Assembly: GCA_002478955.1 (NCBI GenBank)
Contig: DLKK01000009.1
Location: forward strand, 18,095-50,846
Origin: Treponema sp. UBA7590
Lineage (GTDB): Bacteria; Spirochaetota; Spirochaetia; Treponematales; Treponemataceae
Direction of reading: 5' to 3'
Length of the DNA stretch: 32,752 bases
Within the stretch, counting starts at the first letter, position 1. The number at the start of each line of letters is the position of its first letter. Position numbers and translations under genes: made by a program. The notes below the pieces were generated by a model. The model was given only the letters and a program-made list of their open reading frames with translations. It made no database searches and had not been told where the DNA came from. Below, in pieces: positions 16,054 to 24,308 of this stretch.

Positions 16054-17550
16054 ATGTATACAATAAAACAAACTGTTGAAGCCTTAAAATCAGGAAAGAC
16101 AACCAGCGTTAATCTTGTAAAAGAGTCGGTTGAAACTTTTGAAAAGGACAAAGCTTCAGAAAAACCGTTAAATGCTTTTTTGGAACTTTACAGCGATGCG
16201 CTCCAAAAGGCAGAAGAAGCGGACAAAGAAATTCAAAATGCAAAAAATGAAGGAAAACTGGACGAACTTTTTGAAAAAAAGCCGCTTTTAGGAATTCCTT
16301 TTGCAAATAAAGACAATATCAGTTCAAAAGGGCACAAACTTACTTGTGGCTCCAAAATTCTTCAGGGTTATACTGCGCCTTACAATGCGACTGTTGTGAC
16401 CCGGCTGGAATCGGCAGGTGCAATTCCTCTTGGTCGTTGCAACCAGGATGAATTTGCGATGGGTTCTTCAACTGAATATTCTTCTTATGGCGCAACAAGA
16501 AATCCTATCAACCGCGAATATGTTTCTGGCGGTTCTTCTGGTGGTTCAGCCGCAGCCGTTTGCGCAAACCAGGCATTGTTTTCTCTTGGAACAGAAACTG
16601 GCGGTTCAGTTCGACTTCCGGCTTCTTACTGCGGAATTTATGGTTTAAAGCCAACTTATGGCGTTTTGTCTCGTTGGGGTGTTGTCGCTTATGGTTCATC
16701 TCTTGATCAAGTTGGAATCATGGGGCATACACCTTCTGATATTGCGATTCCTTTGGCTGCAATGGCCGGTGAAGATTTTTATGATGACACTTCAGCGAAT
16801 CTTCCAGAAACTGAAAAATTAAAGAATCTTGAACCGTATAAAAATATGGATTCGTTAAAAGTTGCGATTCCAAAACAGTTTCTTGAAACAAAAGGTCTTG
16901 ATTCTGATGTAAAAGCGGTTTTTGATCAGACCAGAAAATGGTTTGAGTCAAAAGGCGCAAAGATTGATGAAGTTGATTTGCCGGTTCTTGACGCTTCTAT
17001 CGCAAGTTATTACGTTATTGCGCTTTCAGAGGCGGCTTCAAATTTAAGCCGTTTTGATGGAATTCGTTACGGTGCGCGCGTTGACAATGGTCATGGTTAT
17101 GATGAACTTTTTGTTGATACGCGTTCAAATGGTTTTGGTCCGGAAGTAAAGCGGCGAATCGTTATTGGAAACTACGTTCTTTCTGAACAGTTTTCCGGCG
17201 ATACTTATAAAAAAGGAATGACTGTCCGCGCCCGAATTCAGCGTGAAATGGCAAAACTTTTTGAAAGTTACGATATTGTCCTTTGTCCGACTTGCCCGAC
17301 TCCAGCGTTTAAGCTTGGTCAAAAAGTAGATAATCCGCTTGAAATGTATTTAAGCGATATGTATACAGTTTTTGTAAATCTTGCGCGCATTCCTTCTGTG
17401 AATGTTCCTGCCGGCAAAGCAGAAAAAACTGACAACATGCCGATTGGAATGCAGTTTGCAGGACCTATGTTCAGCGAGGAAAAATTGCTTCAGATTGCTC
17501 AGGTTTGGGAAAATGATCATCCTGAATGTGGAATTCCAATCAAAAAATAA
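16054..17550 (+). CDS. gatA: Glutamyl/aspartyl-tRNA amidotransferase subunit A
   Basis: 498 residues, typical of GatA (about 480-500). The amidase-signature triad is intact: K86 in ANKDNIS, cis-Ser S161 in SGGSSGGSAAA, and nucleophile S185 in ETGGSVRLPAS. These match K79, S154 and S178 of the S. aureus enzyme with a constant shift of seven. GatA hydrolyses glutamine and passes ammonia through a channel to GatB. AAGGA lies 7 bases before the ATG. gatB begins 15 bases after the stop. Having its own glutaminase means tRNA amidation is not affected by the unusual CTP synthase found at 25670-27292. Confidence 0.97.
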   Translation: MYTIKQTVEALKSGKTTSVNLVKESVETFEKDKASEKPLNAFLELYSDALQKAEEADKEIQNAKNEGKLDELFEKKPLLGIPFANKDNISSKGHKLTCGSKILQGYTAPYNATVVTRLESAGAIPLGRCNQDEFAMGSSTEYSSYGATRNPINREYVSGGSSGGSAAAVCANQALFSLGTETGGSVRLPASYCGIYGLKPTYGVLSRWGVVAYGSSLDQVGIMGHTPSDIAIPLAAMAGEDFYDDTSANLPETEKLKNLEPYKNMDSLKVAIPKQFLETKGLDSDVKAVFDQTRKWFESKGAKIDEVDLPVLDASIASYYVIALSEAASNLSRFDGIRYGARVDNGHGYDELFVDTRSNGFGPEVKRRIVIGNYVLSEQFSGDTYKKGMTVRARIQREMAKLFESYDIVLCPTCPTPAFKLGQKVDNPLEMYLSDMYTVFVNLARIPSVNVPAGKAEKTDNMPIGMQFAGPMFSEEKLLQIAQVWENDHPECGIPIKK

Positions 17551-17565
17551 ATGGTAGGAAAAAAT

Positions 17566-19101
17566 ATGGCTATTGATAAATATGAAATTGTAATTGGATG
17601 CGAAATCCACACTCAGCTTCTTACAAAAACAAAAGCATTCTGTGCGTGCGAAAATCGTTACGGCGGAATGCCAGATACTCGCGTTTGCCCGGTTTGTCTT
17701 GGTCTTCCTGGTGCTATGCCGCGCATTTCAAAAGGTTATGTTGAACTTGGCGCAGTTGCGGGACTTGCCTTGAACTGCGATATTGCGCGTTTTACAAAAT
17801 TTGACCGAAAACACTATTTTTATCCAGACTTGGCAAAAGGTTACCAGATTACACAATACGATTTGCCTCTTTGCACAGACGGATTTGTGGATCTTCCGTT
17901 GATTCATTATCCAAAAGATGAGCAGCCGGGCGGCGAAAAATTCCGCTCAAAGAATTTTGTCGGCGAAGACTGCATTGTTGACGGAAAATATCGTCGTGTC
18001 AGAATTGAGCGCATTCACCTTGAGGAGGACGTTGGAAAATCGCTTCACTTGAAGGGAAATCATTCTTACATTGACTACAACCGTTGTGGAACTCCTCTTA
18101 TTGAAATTGTAACAAAACCGGATATGACCAGCCCGGAAGAAGCCGCGTTGTTCATGCAGACTGTTCAGGAAATCCTGCGCTATGTAAAGGTAACAAAAGG
18201 TAACCTTGAAGAAGGAAATATGCGCTGCGATGCGAATATAAACCTTAATGTCTGGGAAGATGGAAAACTTTATCACACTCCGATTTCTGAAATTAAAAAC
18301 CTGAACTCGTTTAAGTCAATCCGCGAAGCTTGTTCGTATGAGGCGCAACGTCAGTTTAAGGAATTTATTGAGAACCGCCAGGAATTCAATCCGGGATTCA
18401 AAAACACAATGAACTGGGATGAGGACAAAGGTATTACCCAGATTATGCGAACAAAAAATTCTTTTGTTGACTACCGCTTTACAACTGAGCCGGATATTAA
18501 ACCTTTTACCGTAAGCACAGAGCTTGTTGAAAAAGCTAGCGAACAGGTTGGCGAGCTTCCAGAGCAGAAAAGAGTTCGTTTTCAGGAAGAATTTGGTCTT
18601 ACTCAGTTTGATTCTGAAGTTCTTACAAGTACACGCGACCTTTCTTTGTGGTTTGAGGAAGCTGCGGATTCATCAAAAAGTCCAAAACGCGTTGCAAATC
18701 TTATTATTGCGGAACTTCTTGCGGTTTTGAACGAAAATAAACAGACTATAAACGATGTGAAAATCACGCCGAAGCATATTGCAGAACTTGCCGATGCCCT
18801 TGAAGAAAAGAAAATCACTTCAAAACAGGGAAAAGACGTTTTTGCGGAAATGCTTGCTTCAAACAAAATGCCTTCTTTGATTATCAAGGAAAAAGGTATG
18901 GAAGTAGTTAGCGATGCAGGTGCAATAGAAACGATTGTTGATAAAGTTCTTTCTGCAAATCCAAAGGCAATTGAAGATTTCAAGAAAGGAAAGACGAATG
19001 TTGTCGGTTGGCTTATGGGGCAAGTCATGAAAGAATCTCATGGCAAGGCAAATCCTGCTCAGGCAACAAAGATGATAAACGAAAAACTTGCAAAACTGTA
19101 A
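17566..19101 (+). CDS. gatB: Glutamyl/aspartyl-tRNA amidotransferase subunit B
   Basis: 511 residues from the chosen start. The N-terminal cradle domain has EIVIGCEIHTQLLTKTKAFC, the cysteine pairs FCAC and CPVCLGLPG, and DRKHYFYPDLAKGYQITQYD, all GatB hallmarks. The C-terminal helical and YqeY-like tail domain ends in GWLMGQVMKESHGKANP. GatB activates Glu-tRNAGln with ATP and amidates it using ammonia from GatA. The ATG at 17566 is preferred because TAGGAA lies 5 bases before it; the ATG at 17551 directly behind the gatA stop would place that ribosome site within the coding region. The gene is co-transcribed with gatC and gatA. Confidence 0.96.
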   Translation: MAIDKYEIVIGCEIHTQLLTKTKAFCACENRYGGMPDTRVCPVCLGLPGAMPRISKGYVELGAVAGLALNCDIARFTKFDRKHYFYPDLAKGYQITQYDLPLCTDGFVDLPLIHYPKDEQPGGEKFRSKNFVGEDCIVDGKYRRVRIERIHLEEDVGKSLHLKGNHSYIDYNRCGTPLIEIVTKPDMTSPEEAALFMQTVQEILRYVKVTKGNLEEGNMRCDANINLNVWEDGKLYHTPISEIKNLNSFKSIREACSYEAQRQFKEFIENRQEFNPGFKNTMNWDEDKGITQIMRTKNSFVDYRFTTEPDIKPFTVSTELVEKASEQVGELPEQKRVRFQEEFGLTQFDSEVLTSTRDLSLWFEEAADSSKSPKRVANLIIAELLAVLNENKQTINDVKITPKHIAELADALEEKKITSKQGKDVFAEMLASNKMPSLIIKEKGMEVVSDAGAIETIVDKVLSANPKAIEDFKKGKTNVVGWLMGQVMKESHGKANPAQATKMINEKLAKL

Positions 19102-19121
19102 TTTTTCAAAATGGAAGTAGA

Positions 19122-19925
19122 ATGTCAGATATAGATTTTTTGGCTTCGGAAATTTCTTCAAGATTCGGTGCTGTAAAACGCGCAAAAAAATGCTTTTTGT
19201 ATACTGCAAAAGGCGTCCGGCTTGTTGATATGTTCCAGGAAAATGGTCGTGCAATTCTTGGTTGGGAAGGCGGTTCTGCATTTACAATGCTAAAGAATGT
19301 TCTTAGCCGCGGAATTGCCGGAAGTTTTGACACAGATTTTCCCTACCGGACAAAAAAAGCTGTTCAGGAATTGTTTACTTCGGCGCGGGAGATTTTTGTT
19401 TATTATTCAAAAGAAGACGCTTTTGAGACTGCAGTTGCGCTTTCTCCAACAGGAACGAATTTTTTCCGCCCATGGAATTCTGTGGAAATAAACTGGGCGG
19501 AAATTGATTCAATTGTCTTTGAACCGCCGCTTCCCTGGGCAGAACCGATTTATATTGTCGCGGCAAAACCTGATTGCGTGAAAATTGCACTTGAGCGCGG
19601 CTCAATTTTTTCTTCAGGGAAAAAACTTCCTGCGCCGCTGCATGCCGCAATTGCCCGCTCGATTTATAATCTTATTTCTGCGCTTCAGGTTCGTTCTGAA
19701 AAAGACTGGTTCTTGTACGATAAAATCCTTTCAAAATATTGGGAACGTAAAGGTTCGTATCTTTTTCCGAAAATTTCAAAAGAAAATTATAGGGCTTTTG
19801 TTCTGCACTGTCTGGATTGCGGTCTTGTTGTGAATCCTGATTTTTCAAATCCGTCGATTGTTCCTTTTGGCGCGGACAAAGGTGTTTTTACAAAACTAAA
19901 AAATAATCCGTTTGAGGCTTTGTAA
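19122..19925 (+). CDS. Uncharacterised protein with weak resemblance to class-III aminotransferase ends
   Basis: 267 residues, soluble, no signal peptide. I do not recognise it with confidence. The first half (KGVRLVDMFQENGRAILGW, then an LSRG motif) and the end (a C-L-D-C-G-L-V-V-N-P-D-F-S-N-P-S-I-V-P-F-G-A-D-K-G-V-F segment) recall the terminal parts of fold-type I PLP aminotransferases. The length is too short for the large PLP-binding domain and no obvious PLP lysine motif is seen. It may be a degenerate or repurposed relative. The start at 19122 has GGAAG 4 bases upstream and lies 20 bases after gatB. Its stop overlaps the next ATG by one base, so it belongs to the gat transcription unit. 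Confidence 0.6.
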   Translation: MSDIDFLASEISSRFGAVKRAKKCFLYTAKGVRLVDMFQENGRAILGWEGGSAFTMLKNVLSRGIAGSFDTDFPYRTKKAVQELFTSAREIFVYYSKEDAFETAVALSPTGTNFFRPWNSVEINWAEIDSIVFEPPLPWAEPIYIVAAKPDCVKIALERGSIFSSGKKLPAPLHAAIARSIYNLISALQVRSEKDWFLYDKILSKYWERKGSYLFPKISKENYRAFVLHCLDCGLVVNPDFSNPSIVPFGADKGVFTKLKNNPFEAL

Positions 19926-20218
19926 TGACTCAGTCCCAGATGATTTTGTATGCAGTAAAACTAGTTCTTGGCGGAATTTCCGCGTTTTGCTCAATTTTGC
20001 TGTGGTCAAAAACAAAAGATGCGGTCTGGATGAATCTTGTGGTTGGCGTTGTTGCAAAGTATGCAGGTGTTGTTTACGAAATCCTTTCGGTCTTGGGAAT
20101 AACTTTTCCTGAATCAGTTGTTTTTTTTGGGCTTCCGCTTTCAACCTTGATTTTTACAGCATTGCCAGATATTTTTTTTATAATAGCATTTATTTTAATG
20201 CTAAAGCGTAATAAATAG
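19925..20218 (+). CDS. Small membrane protein, unknown function
   Basis: 97 residues with three predicted membrane helices (about 7-26, 35-58 and 65-92) and a basic end (KRNK). No family is recognised. The ATG overlaps the TAA of the preceding gene (TAATG), implying translational coupling, and no separate ribosome site is needed. The ASCH-domain gene starts 9 bases after its stop. Pairing with the soluble protein upstream suggests a joint role at the membrane, but this is inference. Confidence 0.7.
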   Translation: MTQSQMILYAVKLVLGGISAFCSILLWSKTKDAVWMNLVVGVVAKYAGVVYEILSVLGITFPESVVFFGLPLSTLIFTALPDIFFIIAFILMLKRNK

Positions 20219-20227
20219 AAGGAAACT

Positions 20228-20686
20228 ATGGCTTTGTCTTCCGCTGATGAATTCTGGCAGAGATTTATAACAGAAACAGGAACGGATCCTGATTCGAAAT
20301 GTGCCGGAGATTTGACTTTTGAGTCTGCCGGTTTTACAAACGACGCACAGATTGCGAATATTCTTTCTGGCCAGCGGACAGCGATTTTTTCAACTTTTGC
20401 ATCATATTCCGTGGATGGCGAGCCGCTTCCGGTTTCCGGAGAGCTTTATCTTGTTTTTGACCGTGGAAATAATCCTCGCGCTGTAATTGAAATTGAATCT
20501 GTAAACATTTTGCCTTTTAACGAAATTACATGGGGAATGGCTCAAAAAGAAGGTGAGGACGAAAATCTTGAGCAGTGGAGAATCCGTCAGCAGGAAAACC
20601 TTGAGGAAGAAGGTGAAATTGTCGGCTTCAAATTTTCCCCAGAAATAAAAATCATTTTCCAGACTTTCAGGGTTTTGTACAAATAA
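20228..20686 (+). CDS. ASCH-domain protein
   Basis: 152 residues. The pattern fits the larger ASCH family: an N-terminal F-W-x-x-F motif with T-E-T-G-T-D-P-D, then the IANILSGQRTAIFSTFASY segment, GEPLPVSGELYLVFD, AVIEIESVNILPFNEI, and a glutamate-rich part near E-Q-W-R. ASCH proteins share the PUA-like fold and bind or process RNA; some are ribonucleases or N4-acetylcytidine amidohydrolases. The usual Lys of the G-x-K-T-A motif is Arg here (R50), which may change activity. An AAGGAAA site precedes the ATG. It closes the gat-linked group of genes; a strong promoter for the next gene follows at once. Confidence 0.75.
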   Translation: MALSSADEFWQRFITETGTDPDSKCAGDLTFESAGFTNDAQIANILSGQRTAIFSTFASYSVDGEPLPVSGELYLVFDRGNNPRAVIEIESVNILPFNEITWGMAQKEGEDENLEQWRIRQQENLEEEGEIVGFKFSPEIKIIFQTFRVLYK

Positions 20687-20707
20687 CCATATTTCACTAG
20701 TTTTTTC

Positions 20708-20736
20708 TTGTCAGCCTGATTTTTGTAATATATAAT
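20708..20736 (+). promoter_or_regulatory. Strong sigma-70-type promoter
   Basis: TTGTCA (20708-20713), 17 bases, TATAAT (20731-20736). The -10 box and spacer are ideal and the -35 box matches 5 of 6. Transcription should start near 20743, giving a leader of about 35 bases with a perfect GGAGG site at 20765-20769 for the gene at 20778. Confidence 0.8.
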
Positions 20737-20777
20737 TTACTTGCTCTTTAGGGCATAAATTTTTGGAGGTTAAAAAA

Positions 20778-21182
20778 ATGGCTAAAAAATCTGCTATTTC
20801 GATCGGTAGACTTGTTCTTCAGATTGCTTTGGGCGTTATGCTCGCAGTTGCTGGTATCTGGGCGCTTGCAGGAAAAGGCGGCGACGATGCTTACAAGGCT
20901 TTGACTCATCTTATCAATGGTGATGCAGGAAAAGCAATCGGAATGATTTTTGCTGTAATCGAATTGCTTGCAGGTATTCTTCTTGTTGTAGAATGTTTTG
21001 CTGGCGATAAATTTGGCAAGTTTGACAATATTCTTGGTTGGATTGTTATCATTGTTTGGATTGTTGCTATTGTTCTTATGGATTTCTTGAACGGAAACCT
21101 TGAAATCAGCAAACTTGAATGGTGGTACTCTCTTGCTGGACATTGTGTAATTCTTGGCGCATTGCTGGCATTGAACGACTAG
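20778..21182 (+). CDS. Four-helix small membrane protein, unknown function
   Basis: 134 residues with four predicted membrane helices (about 8-27, 51-74, 84-104 and 117-132), the first with the pattern GRLVLQIALGVMLAVAGIWAL. The layout resembles DoxX-like small membrane proteins, but I cannot assign a family. The ATG is chosen because GGAGG lies 8 bases upstream; a TTG at 20763 would overlap that site. It stands alone between a near-consensus promoter and a clear terminator, so it is a single-gene unit, probably strongly expressed. Its codons are dominated by a few favoured forms (CTT, GTT, ATC, GCA), consistent with high expression by eye. Confidence 0.75.
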   Translation: MAKKSAISIGRLVLQIALGVMLAVAGIWALAGKGGDDAYKALTHLINGDAGKAIGMIFAVIELLAGILLVVECFAGDKFGKFDNILGWIVIIVWIVAIVLMDFLNGNLEISKLEWWYSLAGHCVILGALLALND

Positions 21183-21203
21183 TTTATAGTTTTTCTACAA
21201 TCG

Positions 21204-21232
21204 GCGGAAATCTTGGGATTTCCGCTTTTTTA
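21204..21232 (+). terminator. Rho-independent terminator
   Basis: A perfect 9-bp stem, GCGGAAATC (21204-21212) with GATTTCCGC (21217-21225), loop TTGG, followed by a run of T residues. It lies 21 bases after the stop of the four-helix membrane protein gene. Confidence 0.88.
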
Positions 21233-21233
21233 T

Positions 21234-21262
21234 TTTAAAAGAGACAAAAATTTTCCGATAAT
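21234..21262 (+). promoter_or_regulatory. Possible promoter of the beta-barrel gene
   Basis: TTTAAA (21234-21239), 17 bases, GATAAT (21257-21262), then 6 bases to the ATG at 21269. No ribosome site lies in between. The -35 box is weak (4 of 6). The preceding terminator means the gene needs its own promoter. Confidence 0.4.
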
Positions 21263-21268
21263 TATATT

Positions 21269-21877
21269 ATGAAAAAACAAACAAAAAAAATTACAGCTGC
21301 ATTTTTTGTTTTTACGCTGATTTTTTCGGCCTTGTTTGCGGAAAAGACATACGGCTCAAAAAATAAAATTGTCGGATTTGATGTAGGACTTGTTACTTGT
21401 ATTCCAGTTTACGGAGATTCCTCTTCACCGTATAAAAACCGGATTATAATTGGAAGTGATGGTGATATTTCATTGAAAGTCGGTTCTCCGCTAAAAATTC
21501 TTTTTGGCTATGATTTGATTGGCGACATAAACTGGGATAAAAATGAACATTCCAATCATCTCGATTATGCTTTCTGGACAGGAATAAAAGTTTATCCTGG
21601 TTTTGGTGGATTGAACGGAAGTTTGGCCTATGCTTTGGGAGCAAGAACTGATTTTATTGAAGAAGAAATTCTTGAAGATGACGGTTCTTCCAAAAAACGC
21701 AGTGTTGTTGAATCAACTGCATGGGGAAACGGATTTAAAATTGGCGTTGAATATGATTTTCTTTATAATTCTGATAAAAGGAGTTTGCCTGCATTGGGAT
21801 TTTTTTACCGTTTAATGCCACGCGGCGGAAAAAGCTATGACAATATTTTTGCTTTTTACATAAATATGGTGTTTTGA
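21269..21877 (+). CDS. Predicted outer-membrane beta-barrel protein
   Basis: 202 residues. A signal peptide (1-24, cleavage after ALFA) precedes a mature part of alternating hydrophobic and polar strands (for example IVGFDVGLVTCIPVYG, the AFWTGIKVYPGF segment, and a GNGFKIGVEYDFLYN strand). The chain ends in an aromatic-rich strand with terminal Phe (MVF), the usual signal for BAM-mediated insertion. The size fits an eight-strand barrel. No specific family is recognised. It is isolated between two terminators, so it is its own unit. The start lacks a Shine-Dalgarno sequence. Confidence 0.65.
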   Translation: MKKQTKKITAAFFVFTLIFSALFAEKTYGSKNKIVGFDVGLVTCIPVYGDSSSPYKNRIIIGSDGDISLKVGSPLKILFGYDLIGDINWDKNEHSNHLDYAFWTGIKVYPGFGGLNGSLAYALGARTDFIEEEILEDDGSSKKRSVVESTAWGNGFKIGVEYDFLYNSDKRSLPALGFFYRLMPRGGKSYDNIFAFYINMVF

Positions 21878-21880
21878 TAA

Positions 21881-21912
21881 AAAAATGCTGCTTCTTTCGA
21901 AGCAGCATTTTT
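21881..21912. terminator. Bidirectional terminator
   Basis: AAAAATGCTGCTTC (21881-21894) pairs with the matching strand after loop TTTC, ending in a T-run near 21912. On the other strand the same stem is also followed by T residues. It serves the plus-strand barrel gene and the minus-strand rny; the final bases touch the rny stop codon. Confidence 0.9.
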
Positions 21913-23445
21913 TTATCTAGCGTACTCAATAATTCTAGTTTCCCGAATCATTGTTATGCGTATTCGGCCAGGATACTTAAGGTCATTTTCAATTTGTTTT
22001 GCAATATTTGAAGCAAGCTGTTTTACTTCGTTGTCAGCAACTTTTTCATTGTTTACAAGAATTCTAAGCTCGCGTCCGGCTTGGATTGCATACGCTTTTT
22101 CAACGCCATCAAATCCTTCTGCGATTGCTTCTAGGTTTTCAAGACGTTTTACATAATTGTCGATTGTTTCGCGACGAGCACCTGGACGTGCGGCAGAAAT
22201 CGCATCGGCAATCTGAACAATGATTGCTTCAATTGTAGAAGCTTCAATATCATTATGGTGGGCAGCGATTGCGTTTACAACTTTCGCATCTTCGCCCATT
22301 TTTCGTGCCATTTCTGCGCCTACTTCCGCATGGTTCTGGTCGCTATCGTTTTCTGCGCCCTTACCAATATCGTGAAGGATTGCGGCTCGTTTTGCAAGGT
22401 CGCGATCTGCTCCGATTTCTGCGGCAATCATAGAAGCGACTGTTGCGACTTCTTTTGAATGAGACAGAACATTCTGTCCATAAGAAGTTCTGAAATACAG
22501 ACGTCCTAGAGCACGGATTCCTTCTGTAGGCATATTATGTATTCCCAGATCGAACAGGGCTTTTTCGCCTTCTTCATAAATCTTGTTCTGTATTTCACGT
22601 GTTACTTTCTGTACAATTTCTTCAATTCTTGCCGGGTGGATTCGTCCGTCGGAAATCAGCCGCTCCAAAGACTGCTTTGCAATTTCCTTGCGTACTGGAT
22701 CAAAGCAAGAGATAACAACAGCTTCCGGCGTATCATCGATGATAATATCAACGCCGGTGAGCGTTTCCAGCGCACGGATATTTCGTCCTTCGCGTCCAAT
22801 GATTCGACCTTTCATTTCATCGCTTGGAAGTGAAACTGTTGTGACGGTTATATCGCTTGTTGTCTCCGGCGCAATTCTTTGGATTGCCGTAACAAGAACT
22901 TCACGCGCCTTTTTTTCAGCCGTGATTTGCGCTTCCTGTTCAATTTTGTTCAGAAGAGCCTGGGCATCGTGCCGGGCATCGTTTTCAAGGTTTTTGATTA
23001 TAAGTTCTTTTGCTTCCTGTGCGGAAAGCCCTGAAATCCGTTCAAGCTCTTTGCGGTATTCCTCTTCCTGGGCTGTAACAACAGCCTCGCGCTTTTTCAT
23101 TGCGTTAAGCCGCTCGTCACAGTCTTTTTCCCTTTTTTCAAGTTCAGCAGATTTCTGGTCAACCAGTTCTTCTTTTTTGTTTACGCGTGCTTCGTAACGT
23201 TGTACTTCTGCGCGTCGTTCGCGGTTTTCCCTTTCTTGCTGGTTACGTTCACGAATGAGTTCATCTTTTGCGTTAAGCAAAATTTCTTTTTTCTGAGCTT
23301 CAGCTTCTTTAATTGCGTCCTGTTTTACACGTTCTGCTTTTTGTTCTGATGCAGATAGTTGAAATCTGGCGTACAGCCAGCGAATTGTCCATCCAAGAAC
23401 GATTCCAACAATAGGGAGAATGATGAATAATAACATATTCGGCAT
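21913..23445 (-). CDS. rny: Ribonuclease Y
   Basis: 510 residues, normal for RNase Y. A single N-terminal membrane helix (about 4-22) anchors it. A long charged coiled coil (about 28-165) follows, then the KH domain with GRIIGREGRNIRALE and the HD phosphohydrolase domain with SHSKEVATVA and ILHDIGKG, ending in a conserved C-terminal region. RNase Y starts mRNA decay at the inner membrane in bacteria lacking or supplementing RNase E. GGAG lies 6 bases before the ATG, and a consensus promoter lies 40-68 bases upstream. It appears as a single-gene unit ending in the shared terminator. Confidence 0.96.
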   Translation of the reverse strand: MPNMLLFIILPIVGIVLGWTIRWLYARFQLSASEQKAERVKQDAIKEAEAQKKEILLNAKDELIRERNQQERENRERRAEVQRYEARVNKKEELVDQKSAELEKREKDCDERLNAMKKREAVVTAQEEEYRKELERISGLSAQEAKELIIKNLENDARHDAQALLNKIEQEAQITAEKKAREVLVTAIQRIAPETTSDITVTTVSLPSDEMKGRIIGREGRNIRALETLTGVDIIIDDTPEAVVISCFDPVRKEIAKQSLERLISDGRIHPARIEEIVQKVTREIQNKIYEEGEKALFDLGIHNMPTEGIRALGRLYFRTSYGQNVLSHSKEVATVASMIAAEIGADRDLAKRAAILHDIGKGAENDSDQNHAEVGAEMARKMGEDAKVVNAIAAHHNDIEASTIEAIIVQIADAISAARPGARRETIDNYVKRLENLEAIAEGFDGVEKAYAIQAGRELRILVNNEKVADNEVKQLASNIAKQIENDLKYPGRIRITMIRETRIIEYAR

Positions 23446-23484
23446 TTTTGTCTCCTCATTATTTTTTGAAATAGTTCAAATCTT

Positions 23485-23513
23485 ATTATAAAATATGCGA
23501 TATTAGTTGTCAA
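23485..23513 (-). promoter_or_regulatory. Consensus sigma-70-type promoter of rny
   Basis: On the minus strand TTGACA (23508-23513), exactly 17 bases, TATAAT (23485-23490). Both boxes are perfect. Transcription should start near 23478, giving a leader of about 33 bases that carries the GGAG site of rny. Confidence 0.85.
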
Positions 23514-23570
23514 ATGAAGAGCGATATATATGTAGAAAAATGTTGAAAAGTTTTGATTTTTTTTGAAAAT

Positions 23571-24308
23571 TTACATGGAAAAATCTTTTCCCAGGTAAAT
23601 TTCGCGGGCAAGTTCAGAGTCGATTATTTCCTGTTTTGTTCCCTGGATCATAATCTGGCCTTTGTTCACTATTATTGCGCGGTCGGTGATTTCAAGCGTG
23701 TCGCGAACGTTGTGGTCGGTGATAAGAATTCCGATTCCGCGTTTTGCCAGAAGTCCAATCATTGATTTGATGTCGGCAACGGCAATCGGGTCGATTCCTG
23801 CAAAAGGTTCATCCAGCAGAAGGAATTTTGGCTCGACTGCAAGTGAGCGCGCGATTTCAGTTCGTCTGCGTTCGCCGCCGGAAAGCGTGAATGCGTATTG
23901 CTTGCGGATTCGTTCAATCGCAAATTCGTCAATAAGCTGCTCAAGTCGTTGTTTTTTTTCGGCTTTTGTGAGATCTGAGCGCGTTTCCAGAATTGACCAG
24001 ATGTTTTCCTCAACCGTAAGTTTCTTGAAAACGCTTGGTTCCTGTGGAAGATATGAAATTCCTTTTCTGGCTCGTTTATACATAGGAAGCGGCGTGATTT
24101 GCTCGTCGTCCAGAAAAATTTCCCCGGCAGTCGGCTTGTAAAAACCTACAATCATGTAGAATGTGGTTGTTTTTCCGGCTCCGTTTGGTCCTAAAAGCCC
24201 AAGTACTTCGCCAGATTGCATTGAAAAATCGATTCCCTGCACAACTTTTTTCTTTCCGAAACTTTTAAAAAGGCTGAATGCTTTTAGGGTGTGGATTGTT
24301 TCGTTCAT
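23571..24308 (-). CDS. lptB: LptB-type ABC transporter ATPase
   Basis: 245 residues with Walker A GPNGAGKT (40-47), Q-loop Q89, signature LSGGE (142-146), Walker B FLLLDEPFAGIDP (162-174) and an H-loop in ILITDHNVR. The FAGIDP and DHNVRDTL wording is diagnostic of LptB rather than other ABC ATPases. LptB powers LptFG to extract lipopolysaccharide or a similar glycolipid from the inner membrane. The ATG overlaps the lptA-like stop by 4 bases (ATGA). lptFG are not in this window. What lipid is moved in a treponeme, many of which lack classical LPS, is open. Confidence 0.93.
   Translation of the reverse strand: MNETIHTLKAFSLFKSFGKKKVVQGIDFSMQSGEVLGLLGPNGAGKTTTFYMIVGFYKPTAGEIFLDDEQITPLPMYKRARKGISYLPQEPSVFKKLTVEENIWSILETRSDLTKAEKKQRLEQLIDEFAIERIRKQYAFTLSGGERRRTEIARSLAVEPKFLLLDEPFAGIDPIAVADIKSMIGLLAKRGIGILITDHNVRDTLEITDRAIIVNKGQIMIQGTKQEIIDSELAREIYLGKDFSM

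Noticed and set aside
19008..19121. Upstream extension of the unknown gene after gatB
   Set aside because: It overlaps the end of gatB in another frame; the ATG at 19122 has a GGAAG site.
22583..23197. Long open frame on the plus strand (204 codons)
   Set aside because: It lies antisense within rny, is Ser-rich with no recognisable domain, and mirrors the codon bias of rny.
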